Assembly (NCBI GenBank): GCA_044223515.1
Contig: JBGALV010000075.1
Span: 1 to 26,560 of the forward strand
Direction: 5' to 3'
Source of the DNA: SHVZ01 sp044223515
GTDB lineage: Bacteria > Pseudomonadota > Alphaproteobacteria > SHVZ01
DNA: 26,560 nucleotides
The position numbers and the translations under genes are program-made. The first letter of the stretch is position 1; each line of letters opens with the position of its first letter. Shown here in pieces: positions 15,365 to 22,487 of this stretch. The notes beneath the pieces are model-generated. The model was not told where the DNA came from. It searched no databases and saw nothing but the letters and a program-made list of their open reading frames with translations.

Positions 15365-16410
15365 TGACGGCGCGTGCGCGCGAGGACGAGCGCGAAGAAC
15401 GGCGCACCGATCAGCGCCGTCAGGATCCCGAGCGGGATCTCGGTGGTGCCGGGCGCGCGCGCGAGATTGTCGATGCCGAGCAGGAAGCCGCCGCCGATCA
15501 AGGCCGACATCGGCAGCACCGCGGCGAAGCCGGGGCCCACCAGCATGCGGACGATGTGCGGGATCAGGAGGCCGACCCAGCCGATGATGCCGCTGATGCT
15601 GACGCAGGCCGCCGTCATCAAGGTCGCAGAGAGGATGAGCAGAAAACGCGTGCGCGGCACGTCGACGCCCATGGTGCGCGCCTCGTCCTCGCCGGCGGCG
15701 AGCGTGTTCACCTTCCAGCGAAGCGCGTGCAGCACGAAGCCCGCGAGCGCGATCGGGATCAAGGCGCTCAGCAGGGTCGCCGTGCTCATGCGATGCAGCC
15801 CGCCGAGCAGCCAGAAGGTGATGCTGGGAAGCTGGTTCAGCGGATCGGCGACGATCTTGATCAGCGACACCAGCGCCTGGAAGAAGGCGGAGACGACGAG
15901 GCCGGCGACGACCAGCACCAAGGTCGCATGGCGATGGAAGGTGCGGCCGAGCCAGATCGTCGCCGCGACGGCGGCGAGGCCCCAGACGAAGGCCATGCCC
16001 TGGATGCCGAGGCCGGGCATGCCGAGCACGATGCCGAGCGCGGCGCCGAAGCCCGCGCCGGCCGAGACGCCGAGCACGCCCGGCGAGACCAGCGGGTTGC
16101 GGAACAGGTTCTGGTAGGTCGCCCCGGCGCAGGCGAGCGCGCCGCCGACCAGGAGCGCCGCGGCGATGCGAGGGCCCCGCACGTCGAGCACGACGAGGTC
16201 GACCGCGTCGCTCCAGGTCTTCTCGACGAGCGAGAGCTTGTGCAGGAACACCTGGACCACTGTGCCGGCCGGGATCGGGTAGGGCCCGATCGTGAACGAA
16301 AACAGGAACAGCCCGGCCACGACCGCGACCGCCAGGAGCAGGTATGCCGGCAGCCGCGCCTCGCCGCGATGCACCGCTGCCGACGCGCGGCTGTCTTCGA
16401 GAAGGCTCAA
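15355..16410 (-). CDS. FecCD/BtuC-family ABC permease
   Basis: 351 residues, integral inner-membrane permease for ferric-siderophore, heme or cobalamin import. About nine or ten hydrophobic helices are visible, starting at about 22-42 (LPAYLLLAVAVVAGLFLFSF). Conserved family blocks include DVRGPRIAAALLVGGALACAGATYQNLFRNPLVSPGVLGVSAGAGFGA (split across about 78-126), GGLHR (about 203), ISGIIGWVGLLIPHIVRMLVGP (split about 273-294) and a terminal GAPFFALVLAR. First gene of the three-gene importer operon. The listed start is TTG without a convincing Shine-Dalgarno. No ATG lies before the first helix, so the exact start is uncertain; a GTG at about residue 13 is an alternative. Confidence 0.92.
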   Translation of the reverse strand: MSLLEDSRASAAVHRGEARLPAYLLLAVAVVAGLFLFSFTIGPYPIPAGTVVQVFLHKLSLVEKTWSDAVDLVVLDVRGPRIAAALLVGGALACAGATYQNLFRNPLVSPGVLGVSAGAGFGAALGIVLGMPGLGIQGMAFVWGLAAVAATIWLGRTFHRHATLVLVVAGLVVSAFFQALVSLIKIVADPLNQLPSITFWLLGGLHRMSTATLLSALIPIALAGFVLHALRWKVNTLAAGEDEARTMGVDVPRTRFLLILSATLMTAACVSISGIIGWVGLLIPHIVRMLVGPGFAAVLPMSALIGGGFLLGIDNLARAPGTTEIPLGILTALIGAPFFALVLARTRRQWF

Positions 16411-16571
16411 GGAGGGGGACCTGGCTATGCGGGGGCTACGCGCGAAGCTAATGCGCCTCGATCGGCCGGCGCAACCTCTTACCCCCTCCCTCGGGCTTTT
16501 CCGAAGAGGGTTCCAGGCGCTGCCGCACCCCGGCTAGGATACCGATGCCTCGTCCCCCACCGGAGGCCGTC
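16411..16571. other. Divergent intergenic region, FecCD operon / DUF4197 gene
   Basis: 161 bp between divergent genes. GGAGG (16562-16566) is the Shine-Dalgarno of the plus-strand gene. A C-rich stretch near 16484-16510 (CCCTC...GAGGG around a T-run) weakly recalls the REP-like repeats. I looked for a B12-box or Fur-like dyad upstream of the importer and found none I could support. Confidence 0.35.
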
Positions 16572-17321
16572 ATGATCGACCGTCGTCTCGCGCTTGCCCT
16601 CATCCTCGCCTCGTTCCCTGCCGCCGCGCGCGCGCAGAACATCCTCGACCAGGGACGCCGGCTGCTCGGCAGCGGCGGCTCGCCTGCGACCGGCACCACC
16701 GGAACGGGCGCCTCGCTCAGCGAGGGCGAGATCGGCGGCGGGCTCAAGGAAGCGCTCAAGTTCGCCTCGCAGCGCGTGGTCGGCCGCACCGGCAAGACCG
16801 ACGGCTTCTATGGCGATCCCGCGATCCGGATTCCGCTGCCCGGGGCGCTGGAGCAGATCTCCGCGCCGCTGAAGGCGATCGGAGCCGGCGGCCTGCTCGA
16901 CGACCTCCGCCTCAAGATCAACCGCGCGGTCGAGGAGGCGGCGCCGAAGGCGCTCGACATCTTCGCCGGCGCCATCTCCAAGATGTCGATCACGGACGCC
17001 CGCGGCATCCTCTCGGGCCCGAAGGACGCGGCGACGCAGTACTTCAAGCGCACCACCTCGGGCGACCTCACGACGGCGTTCCGGCCGATCGTCGACCGCA
17101 GCCTCGCAAGCGTCGGCACGGTCACCGCCTACAAGGCGGTCGAGTCCAAGGCCGCCGGCCTGCCGCTCGGCGGCTCCAGCCTCTCGGGCTTCAACCTCAC
17201 CGACTACTCGGTCGGCAAGGGCCTCGACGGCCTCTTCCACTACATGGCGGTCGAGGAGGAGCAGATCCGCACCAACCCGGCCGCGCGCTCGACCGACCTC
17301 CTGAAGAAGGTCTTCGGCTGA
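16572..17321 (+). CDS. DUF4197-family exported protein
   Basis: 249 residues from ATG 16572, chosen over ATG 16545 because GGAGG lies 5 nt before it and the signal peptide starts there (MIDRRLALALILASFPAAARAQ, cleavage near residue 22). A Gly/Ser/Thr-rich linker (about 30-50) follows. The DUF4197 domain then runs to the C-terminus: EIGGGLKEALKFASQRVV, FYGDPAIRIPLP, MSITDARGILSGPKDAATQYFKR (split about 142-164), and a terminal KGLDGLFHYMAVEEEQIRTNPAARSTDLLKKVFG block that is the most conserved part of the family. Function is unknown; a periplasmic or lipoprotein-like location is expected. It is a single-gene unit ending at a REP-like pair. Confidence 0.88.
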   Translation: MIDRRLALALILASFPAAARAQNILDQGRRLLGSGGSPATGTTGTGASLSEGEIGGGLKEALKFASQRVVGRTGKTDGFYGDPAIRIPLPGALEQISAPLKAIGAGGLLDDLRLKINRAVEEAAPKALDIFAGAISKMSITDARGILSGPKDAATQYFKRTTSGDLTTAFRPIVDRSLASVGTVTAYKAVESKAAGLPLGGSSLSGFNLTDYSVGKGLDGLFHYMAVEEEQIRTNPAARSTDLLKKVFG

Positions 17322-17338
17322 GGCAAGCGCGCCTCGTG

Positions 17339-17484
17339 CCCCCTCCCTTGTGCGAAGCGCGGGGGAGGGTTGGGGTGGGGGCAAGTCTCGCCGCGACGAA
17401 TTGATGAGCGGTCGCCACTGCGGTCCGTTCTGACCGCTTCGCCCGCCCCCACCCTGCCCTCCCCCGCGTAAGACGCGAGGGACG
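17339..17484. repeat. REP-like inverted pair B (convergent gap DUF4197/pip)
   Basis: A forward copy (17339-17382, CCCTCCCTTGTGCGAAGCGC then GGGGGAGGGTTGGGGTGGGGG) and a reverse copy (17444-17484, GCCCCCACCCTGCCCTCCCCC then GCGTAAGACGCGAGGGACGG) face each other. The spacer holds another dyad, AGCGGTC (17406-17412) with GACCGCT (17432-17438). The pair fills the gap between convergent stops and matches pairs A and C. Confidence 0.8.
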
Positions 17485-17487
17485 GTT

Positions 17488-18450
17488 CTACGAGGCGAAC
17501 CGATCCAGCGCGGCGACGAGGGTCTCGGTCTGTCCCGGATCGCGGGCGTCGTGGCCGGCGGCGCCGAGAATAATGAGCTCGCTTCCCGGCCACGCGCGAT
17601 GCAGGTCCCAGGCGACCTTGGCGGGACCGCCGAGATCGATGCGGCCATGGATCAGGATGCCAGGGATGCCGGCGAGCCTGTGCGCGTCGCGCGTCAGGGA
17701 GCCGTCCTCGAGCCAGGCGGCGTGGCGCCAGTAGTGCGTGACCATGCGCGCGAAGCCGAGGCGGAAGCGCGGGTCGGCATAACGCGGGCTCGGCTTGTGG
17801 CCGGCGGTCACCGCGACGATCGCCATCTCCCAGTCGCACCAGTCCTTGGCCGCCCGGGTGCGCACATCCTCGTCCGCCGACACCAGGAGCCGGTGATAGG
17901 CCTCGACCATCGGCCCGTCGCGCTCGGCTTCCGGCACGCCTGAGCGGAAGCGATCGAAGGCTTCGGGGAAGAAGGCGCCGACGCCGCGGGTGATCCAATC
18001 GACCTCCGAGCGCGTTGTCGTGGCGATGGAAGCCAGCACCATCTCGCTCACGCGCTCCGGATGCCGCTCGGCGTAGGCCAGCCCGAGCGTCGTTCCCCAG
18101 GAGCCGCCGAAGATCAGCCAACGCTGGATGCCGAGCTTTGTCCGCAGGAGCTCGATGTCGGCGAGCAGATGGTGCGTGGTGTTGGCGACGAGCGCGGATA
18201 CGTCGTCGCCTGCATGCGGCGTGCTGCGGCCCGATCCGCGCTGGTCCATCAGCACGACGCGGTAGCGCTCGGGATCGAACGGCCGGCGCGAGCCTACCGA
18301 GCAGCCCGATCCCGGCCCGCCATGCAGCACCAGCGCCGGCTTGCCGGCGGGATTGCCGCATTGCTCGTAATAGACGCGGTGCCCGTCGCCGGCGTCGAGG
18401 AAGCCGTGGTCGTAGGGCTCGATTTCCGGATAGAGCATCGATTCCTTCAT
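17488..18450 (-). CDS. pip: Proline iminopeptidase (alpha/beta hydrolase, S33)
   Basis: 320 residues, cytoplasmic enzyme that removes N-terminal proline from peptides. Family blocks are clear: HGGPGSGC oxyanion loop (43-50), FDPERYRVVLMDQRGSGRSTPHA (58-80), nucleophile elbow GGSWGTTL with S117, then acid D272 (HGRIDLGGP) and base H300 (GAAGHDA), completing the triad. The usual xxVxP after the acid reads LGGP here, a small departure. Start ATG 18450; ATG 18438 (residue 5) has a closer AAGGA and is equally possible. The gene is divergent from the alternative oxidase. The enzyme fits the peptide-degradation theme set by the M20 peptidase and the CocE/S15-type hydrolase. Confidence 0.94.
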   Translation of the reverse strand: MKESMLYPEIEPYDHGFLDAGDGHRVYYEQCGNPAGKPALVLHGGPGSGCSVGSRRPFDPERYRVVLMDQRGSGRSTPHAGDDVSALVANTTHHLLADIELLRTKLGIQRWLIFGGSWGTTLGLAYAERHPERVSEMVLASIATTTRSEVDWITRGVGAFFPEAFDRFRSGVPEAERDGPMVEAYHRLLVSADEDVRTRAAKDWCDWEMAIVAVTAGHKPSPRYADPRFRLGFARMVTHYWRHAAWLEDGSLTRDAHRLAGIPGILIHGRIDLGGPAKVAWDLHRAWPGSELIILGAAGHDARDPGQTETLVAALDRFAS

Positions 18451-18509
18451 CCCACACTGCGTCTCGTGCGGATACCCGTCTTCGCTCTTGCGTCCGTCTC
18501 CCGTTCCGG

Positions 18510-18530
18510 CTTCGCTTGGGGAAAGCGAAG
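18510..18530 (+). promoter_or_regulatory. Small hairpin abutting the AOX ribosome-binding site
   Basis: CTTCGCTT (18510-18517) and AAGCGAAG (18523-18530) form a perfect 8-bp stem with a GGGGA loop. The 3' arm shares AAG with the AAGGAG Shine-Dalgarno (18528-18533) of the ATG at 18540, so folding would partly hide the ribosome site. Confidence 0.4.
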
Positions 18531-18539
18531 GAGCCGCCG

Positions 18540-19190
18540 ATGACAGAAGAAGGCAGGCAGGAGCGGACCCTGATGGTCACCCATGTGGAGCCGCGCGACT
18601 TCGCCGACCGGTTCGCGCTCGGCCTGGTCAAGTTCATGCGGGTCTTCGCCGACGCCTTCTTTGCGCATCGCTACGGTCACCGCGCGGTGGTGCTGGAGAC
18701 GGTGGCGGCGGTGCCCGGCATGGTCGGCGGCGCGCTGGTCCATCTCCGCTGCCTCAGGCGCTTCCAGGACGACCGCGGCTGGATCCACACGCTCCTCGAC
18801 GAGGCCGAGAACGAGCGCGCGCACCTGATGACCTTCATCCACATCGCGAAGCCGAGCTGGCTGGAGCGCATGCTGGTGCTCCTGGTGCAGGGCGGCTTCT
18901 ACAATTTCTACTTCCTCATCTATCTCTTCTGGCCGCGCGTCGCCCATCGCGTGGTCGGCTACCTCGAGGAGGAGGCGGTGGTCAGCTACACCGCGTTCCT
19001 CAAGGACATCGACGACGGCAAGACCGAGAACGTGCCGGCACCGGCCTATGCGATCGAGTACTGGAAGCTCGACGCCTCGGCGCGGCTTCGCGACGTGGTG
19101 ATCGCGGTCCGCCTCGACGAGGCCGGGCACCGCGACGTCAACCACGCCTTCGCCGACGAGATCGCCGCCGGCAGGCCGACGCCTACCTAG
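18540..19190 (+). CDS. aox: Alternative oxidase (cyanide-insensitive quinol oxidase)
   Basis: 216 residues. AOX is a monotopic, di-iron membrane protein that oxidises ubiquinol and reduces oxygen to water without pumping protons, and resists cyanide and nitric oxide. The ligand motifs are all visible: E53 (VLETVAAVPGMVGG), E92 and H95 (DEAENERAHL), a Glu in LEEEAVVSYT (143-145), and E194 with H197 (DEAGHRDVNH). HRYGHRAV and KPSWLERMLVLLVQGGFYNFYF (split about 104-125) form the membrane-binding surface. Length suits bacterial AOX without a mitochondrial presequence. ATG 18540 has AAGGAG 6 nt upstream. The gene stands alone, divergent from pip and convergent with purC, with no nitric-oxide regulator beside it. 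Confidence 0.95.
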   Translation: MTEEGRQERTLMVTHVEPRDFADRFALGLVKFMRVFADAFFAHRYGHRAVVLETVAAVPGMVGGALVHLRCLRRFQDDRGWIHTLLDEAENERAHLMTFIHIAKPSWLERMLVLLVQGGFYNFYFLIYLFWPRVAHRVVGYLEEEAVVSYTAFLKDIDDGKTENVPAPAYAIEYWKLDASARLRDVVIAVRLDEAGHRDVNHAFADEIAAGRPTPT

Positions 19191-19200
19191 CCAGGAGGGC

Positions 19201-20175
19201 TCAGCCCTTCATGTACTTCGCCAGGTTCCGCCGGATCCGCTGCAGCACCGGCTCGTCGGCCGGGAACTCGAAGGTCTTGCCGGTGATGGTCTCGTAGGCC
19301 TGGATGTAGACCTCGGAGGTCTTGAGGATCACGTCCTTCGGGATCTCCGGGACCTTGTCCTTGTAGGGATCGCAGCGGGCGACGACCCAGTTGCGGACGA
19401 AGTCCTTGTCGAAGCTCTCGGGCTTCTCGCCCTTCTCGAAGCGCTCGCCGTAGCTCGCCATCTGCCAGTAGCGGCTGGAGTCGGGCGTGTGGATCTCGTC
19501 GGCGAGCACGATGCGCCCCTGCTCGTCGGTGCCGAACTCGTACTTGGTGTCGACCAGGATCAGGCCGCGCTTCGCCGCCAGCTCGCGGCCGCGCGCGAAC
19601 AGCGCATGGGCGTAGTCCGACAGAACCCGCCACTGGCCGGCCGAGAGCAGGCCGCGATCGAGGATCGCCTGCGAGGTCAGCGGCTCGTCGTGACCGCCGT
19701 CCATCGCCTTGGTCGTCGGCGTGATGATGGTGGCCGGGAGCTTCTGGTTGTCGCGGAGCCCGTCCGGCAGCCTGATCCCGTACATCTCGCGCTGGCCCTT
19801 CTTGTAGAGGGTCAGGATCGAGGTGCCGGTGGTGCCGGCGAGGTAGTCGCGGACCACGATCTCCACGGGGAGGATCTTGAGCGTGCGGCCGACGACGACG
19901 TTGGGGTCCGGGTAATCCAGCACGTGGTTCGGGCAGATGTCGCCGGTCGCCTCGAACCAGTAGCGCGCGGTCTGGGTCAGCACCTGGCCCTTGAAGGGGA
20001 TCGACGCCAGATTGATGTCGAAGGCCGAGATCCGGTCGCTGGAGATCAGGATGCGCCGCCCGCCGGGGAGGTCGTAGTTGTCGCGGACCTTGCCGCGGTA
20101 GTGGTTCGGCAGTTCCGGGATCGTCGCGTCGTCGAGCACGAGATGCGCGCGGGCGTTGAGGAGCGTCCTGTCCAT
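19201..20175 (-). CDS. purC: Phosphoribosylaminoimidazole-succinocarboxamide synthase, long form
   Basis: 324 residues. SAICAR synthetase joins CAIR and aspartate with ATP in de novo purine synthesis, in the cytosol. Diagnostic blocks are HYRGKVRDNYDLPGGRRIL (glycine-rich ATP site, about 25-43), SSDRISAFD (45-53), LPVEIVVRDYLAG (about 101-113), ILVDTKYEFG (about 205-214) and LADEIHTPDSSRYW (about 222-235). The protein is longer than the about 240-residue bacterial PurC of E. coli type and nearer the eukaryote-like long form. Alphaproteobacteria often have both, and this may be the second copy. A good sigma70-type promoter lies 38-65 bp upstream. The stop lies 10 bp from the AOX stop. Confidence 0.95.
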   Translation of the reverse strand: MDRTLLNARAHLVLDDATIPELPNHYRGKVRDNYDLPGGRRILISSDRISAFDINLASIPFKGQVLTQTARYWFEATGDICPNHVLDYPDPNVVVGRTLKILPVEIVVRDYLAGTTGTSILTLYKKGQREMYGIRLPDGLRDNQKLPATIITPTTKAMDGGHDEPLTSQAILDRGLLSAGQWRVLSDYAHALFARGRELAAKRGLILVDTKYEFGTDEQGRIVLADEIHTPDSSRYWQMASYGERFEKGEKPESFDKDFVRNWVVARCDPYKDKVPEIPKDVILKTSEVYIQAYETITGKTFEFPADEPVLQRIRRNLAKYMKG

Positions 20176-20212
20176 ACGAGCGATCGATCCATTCCGTCTG
20201 AGAGAGCGGGCG

Positions 20213-20240
20213 ATTGTAGGGGCCGTCCACGGGGTGGCAA
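20213..20240 (-). promoter_or_regulatory. Sigma70-type promoter of purC
   Basis: On the minus strand TTGCCA (20240-20235) and TACAAT (20218-20213) are 16 bp apart. Each differs from the housekeeping consensus by one base. Predicted transcripts would start near 20205, giving a leader of about 30 nt. No PurR-like dyad or purine riboswitch fits in so short a leader. Confidence 0.55.
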
Positions 20241-20276
20241 GCTTTCCTCCTCGGAAGACCGGAGGGGTTAAGCGCC

Positions 20277-22298
20277 ATGCCTGACGACGTGACCATCGTC
20301 GAGACCTTCCCGCACAAGATCAAGGAGATCCTGAACCTCTGGATTCCCCTGAAGGACGGCACCCGGCTGGCCGCCCGCATGTGGATCCCGGCCGATGCCG
20401 AGAAGAACCCGGTGCCGGCGGTGCTCGAATACATCCCCTACCGCAAACGCGACGCGACCGCGATCCGCGATTCGAAGCTGCACCCCTACTTCGCCGGTCA
20501 CGGCTACGCCGCAGTCCGCGTCGACATGCGGGGCTCGGGGGATTCCGACGGCGTGCTGACCGACGAATACCTGAAACTCGAGCACGACGATGCGATCGAG
20601 GTGATCGAGTGGCTGTCGAAGCAGCCCTGGTGCACCGGCACGGTCGGCATGATGGGCAACTCGTGGGGCGGGTTCAATTCGCTCCAGGTCGCCGCCCGGC
20701 GCCCGCCCGCGCTGAAGGCGATCATCACCTCGTGCTCGACCGACGACCGCTACGCCGACGACATCCACTACATGGGCGGCTGCCTGCTCAACGACAACAT
20801 GAAGTGGGCGGCCAACATGTTCTCCCACAACTCCCGGCCGCCGGATCCCGAGATCGCCGGCAACCGCTGGCACGAGATGTGGCTGGAGCGGCTCAAGGGC
20901 AGCGGCCTCTGGATCGAGACCTGGCTCTCCCACCAGCGCCGCGACGCGTTCTGGAAGCACGGCTCGGTCTGCGAGAACTACGACGACATCAAGTGCGCGG
21001 TGTTCGCGGTCGGCGGCTGGAACGACGGCTACTCGAACGCGATCCCGCGCCTGATGGAGCACCTGAAATGCCCGCGCATCGCCTGGATCGGGCAATGGTC
21101 GCACCAATACCCGCATGACGCGGCGCCCGGGCCGGCGGTGGGCTTCCTCCAGGAAGCCGTCCGCTGGTGGGATCACTGGCTCAAGGGCAAGGACACCGGG
21201 ATGATGAAGGAGCCGATGATCCGCTCCTACATCCAGGACTACTGGCCGCCGATCTCGAAGCCGAAGACGATGGCCGGCCACTGGGTCGCCGATCCGTCCT
21301 GGCCGCCGCCGGGCATCAAGACCAGGCGGCTGATCCTCAACGACGGCACGCTGGACGAGAAGGCGGGGCTCCAGGTCGCGCGCTCGATCCTGTCGCCGCT
21401 GACGCCGGGCCATTACGGCCGCTGGTGCCCGCACGGGCTCGGGCCCGACATGCCGACCGACCAGCGCGAACTCGACGGCAACGCGCTCTGCTTCGACTCC
21501 GAGCCCTTCGCCGAGCGCGTCGAACTCCTCGGCGCGCCGGTGGTCGAGCTCGATGTCGCCTCCGACAAGCCGAATGCGATGATCTGCGTGCGCCTGGGCG
21601 ACATCGCACCGGACGGCCGCGTCTCGCGCATCACCTACCAGCTCCTCAACCTGACCCATCGCGACAGCCACGAGTTCCCGGAGCCACTCGAGCCCGGCCG
21701 GCGCTACCGCGTGAAGGTGAAGCTGAACGACTTAGGGCAAGCGATCGAGAAGGGCCATCGGCTCCGCGTCGCGATCTCGACCAGCTACTGGCCGATCGCC
21801 TGGACCTCGCCGGAATCCGCGACGCTGACGATCCGCACCGGTGCCAGCCACATCGACCTGCCGGTCCGCCCGGCCGAGGCCCGCGACAAGGATGTGAAAT
21901 TCCCGCGCACCGAGCGGCCGAAGCCTCTTGCCGCCAACATCATCGAGAAGGGCGGCGAGACCCGCGACGTGGTCCGCGACATCGAGACCGGCCGCGTCAC
22001 CGCGCATGCGCAGGAGGACGGCGGCACGATCCTCTACGACGCGACCGGCTGGACCATGCGCGCCAAGCAGGACCAGTGGTACTCGATCCTGCCCGACGAC
22101 CCGCTGTCGGCGAAGGCCGAGGTCGCCTGGTCGGTGCGCTTCACCCGTGGCGCCTGGAATGCCGAGACCCGCACGCGCACGGTGCTGACCTCGACCAAGA
22201 CGCATTTCCGCCTCGATGCGACGCTGGACGCCTTCACCGACGGCAACCGCATCTACAGCCGGAACTGGAACGTGGAGATCCCGAGGGATGGCGTGTAG
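20277..22298 (+). CDS. CocE/NonD-family hydrolase (S15 X-Pro peptidase-like)
   Basis: 673 residues, serine hydrolase of the cocaine-esterase/X-Pro dipeptidyl-peptidase group. The alpha/beta core (about 20-300) shows GTRLAARMWIP, VLEYIPYRKRD, VDMRGSGDSDG, nucleophile S129 (MMGNSWGGFNS), acid D250 (VGGWNDGYSN) and base H276 (GQWSHQYPH). A C-terminal jelly-roll domain (about 320-550, starting near YWPPISKPKTMAGHWV) is of the PepX_C type. A further about 110 residues after it (from DVVRDIETG) are seen in the larger NonD members. No signal peptide, so cytoplasmic. GGAGG lies 11 nt before the ATG. Esters, amides or proline peptides are all possible substrates. A single gene, ending at REP-like pair C. 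Confidence 0.9.
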   Translation: MPDDVTIVETFPHKIKEILNLWIPLKDGTRLAARMWIPADAEKNPVPAVLEYIPYRKRDATAIRDSKLHPYFAGHGYAAVRVDMRGSGDSDGVLTDEYLKLEHDDAIEVIEWLSKQPWCTGTVGMMGNSWGGFNSLQVAARRPPALKAIITSCSTDDRYADDIHYMGGCLLNDNMKWAANMFSHNSRPPDPEIAGNRWHEMWLERLKGSGLWIETWLSHQRRDAFWKHGSVCENYDDIKCAVFAVGGWNDGYSNAIPRLMEHLKCPRIAWIGQWSHQYPHDAAPGPAVGFLQEAVRWWDHWLKGKDTGMMKEPMIRSYIQDYWPPISKPKTMAGHWVADPSWPPPGIKTRRLILNDGTLDEKAGLQVARSILSPLTPGHYGRWCPHGLGPDMPTDQRELDGNALCFDSEPFAERVELLGAPVVELDVASDKPNAMICVRLGDIAPDGRVSRITYQLLNLTHRDSHEFPEPLEPGRRYRVKVKLNDLGQAIEKGHRLRVAISTSYWPIAWTSPESATLTIRTGASHIDLPVRPAEARDKDVKFPRTERPKPLAANIIEKGGETRDVVRDIETGRVTAHAQEDGGTILYDATGWTMRAKQDQWYSILPDDPLSAKAEVAWSVRFTRGAWNAETRTRTVLTSTKTHFRLDATLDAFTDGNRIYSRNWNVEIPRDGV

Positions 22299-22327
22299 CG
22301 CGACGATGACGCGAAGCGCTTTTCGTA

Positions 22328-22470
22328 CCCCCTCTCCCGACCGAAGGGCGGGGGAGGGATGGGGTGGGGGCCGCGCGCCAGCGCGGTCGAACGCGGTGCA
22401 GGCTGCACAACCACCCTCGCTTCGCTCGGGCCCCCATCCTACCCTTCCCCGCTTCGCGGGAGAGGGTTTC
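22328..22470. repeat. REP-like inverted pair C (convergent gap CocE/NDH-2-like)
   Basis: A forward copy (22328-22371, CCCCCTCTCCCGACCGAAGG then GCGGGGGAGGGATGGGGTGGG) and a reverse copy (22430-22470, GCCCCCATCCTACCCTTCCC then CGCTTCGCGGGAGAGGGTTT) face each other across about 58 bp. The copies are more diverged from pairs A and B than those are from each other. Location is again between two convergent stops. Confidence 0.75.
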
Positions 22471-22487
22471 GAAAGAAGGGGTGAGCG

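Noticed and set aside
16411..16560. Cobalamin riboswitch before the BtuC/FecCD-like operon
   Set aside because: No B12-box-like element or long structured leader was seen; a similar short string at about 16255 is inside coding sequence.
16545..16571. Upstream ATG for the DUF4197 gene
   Set aside because: The ATG at 16572 has a well-placed GGAGG and begins a clean signal peptide; the extension is Pro-rich and breaks it.
18015..18539. N-terminal extension of the alternative oxidase by 175 residues
   Set aside because: It is an Arg/Ala-rich shadow of the pip gene; AOX has a strong AAGGAG before ATG 18540.
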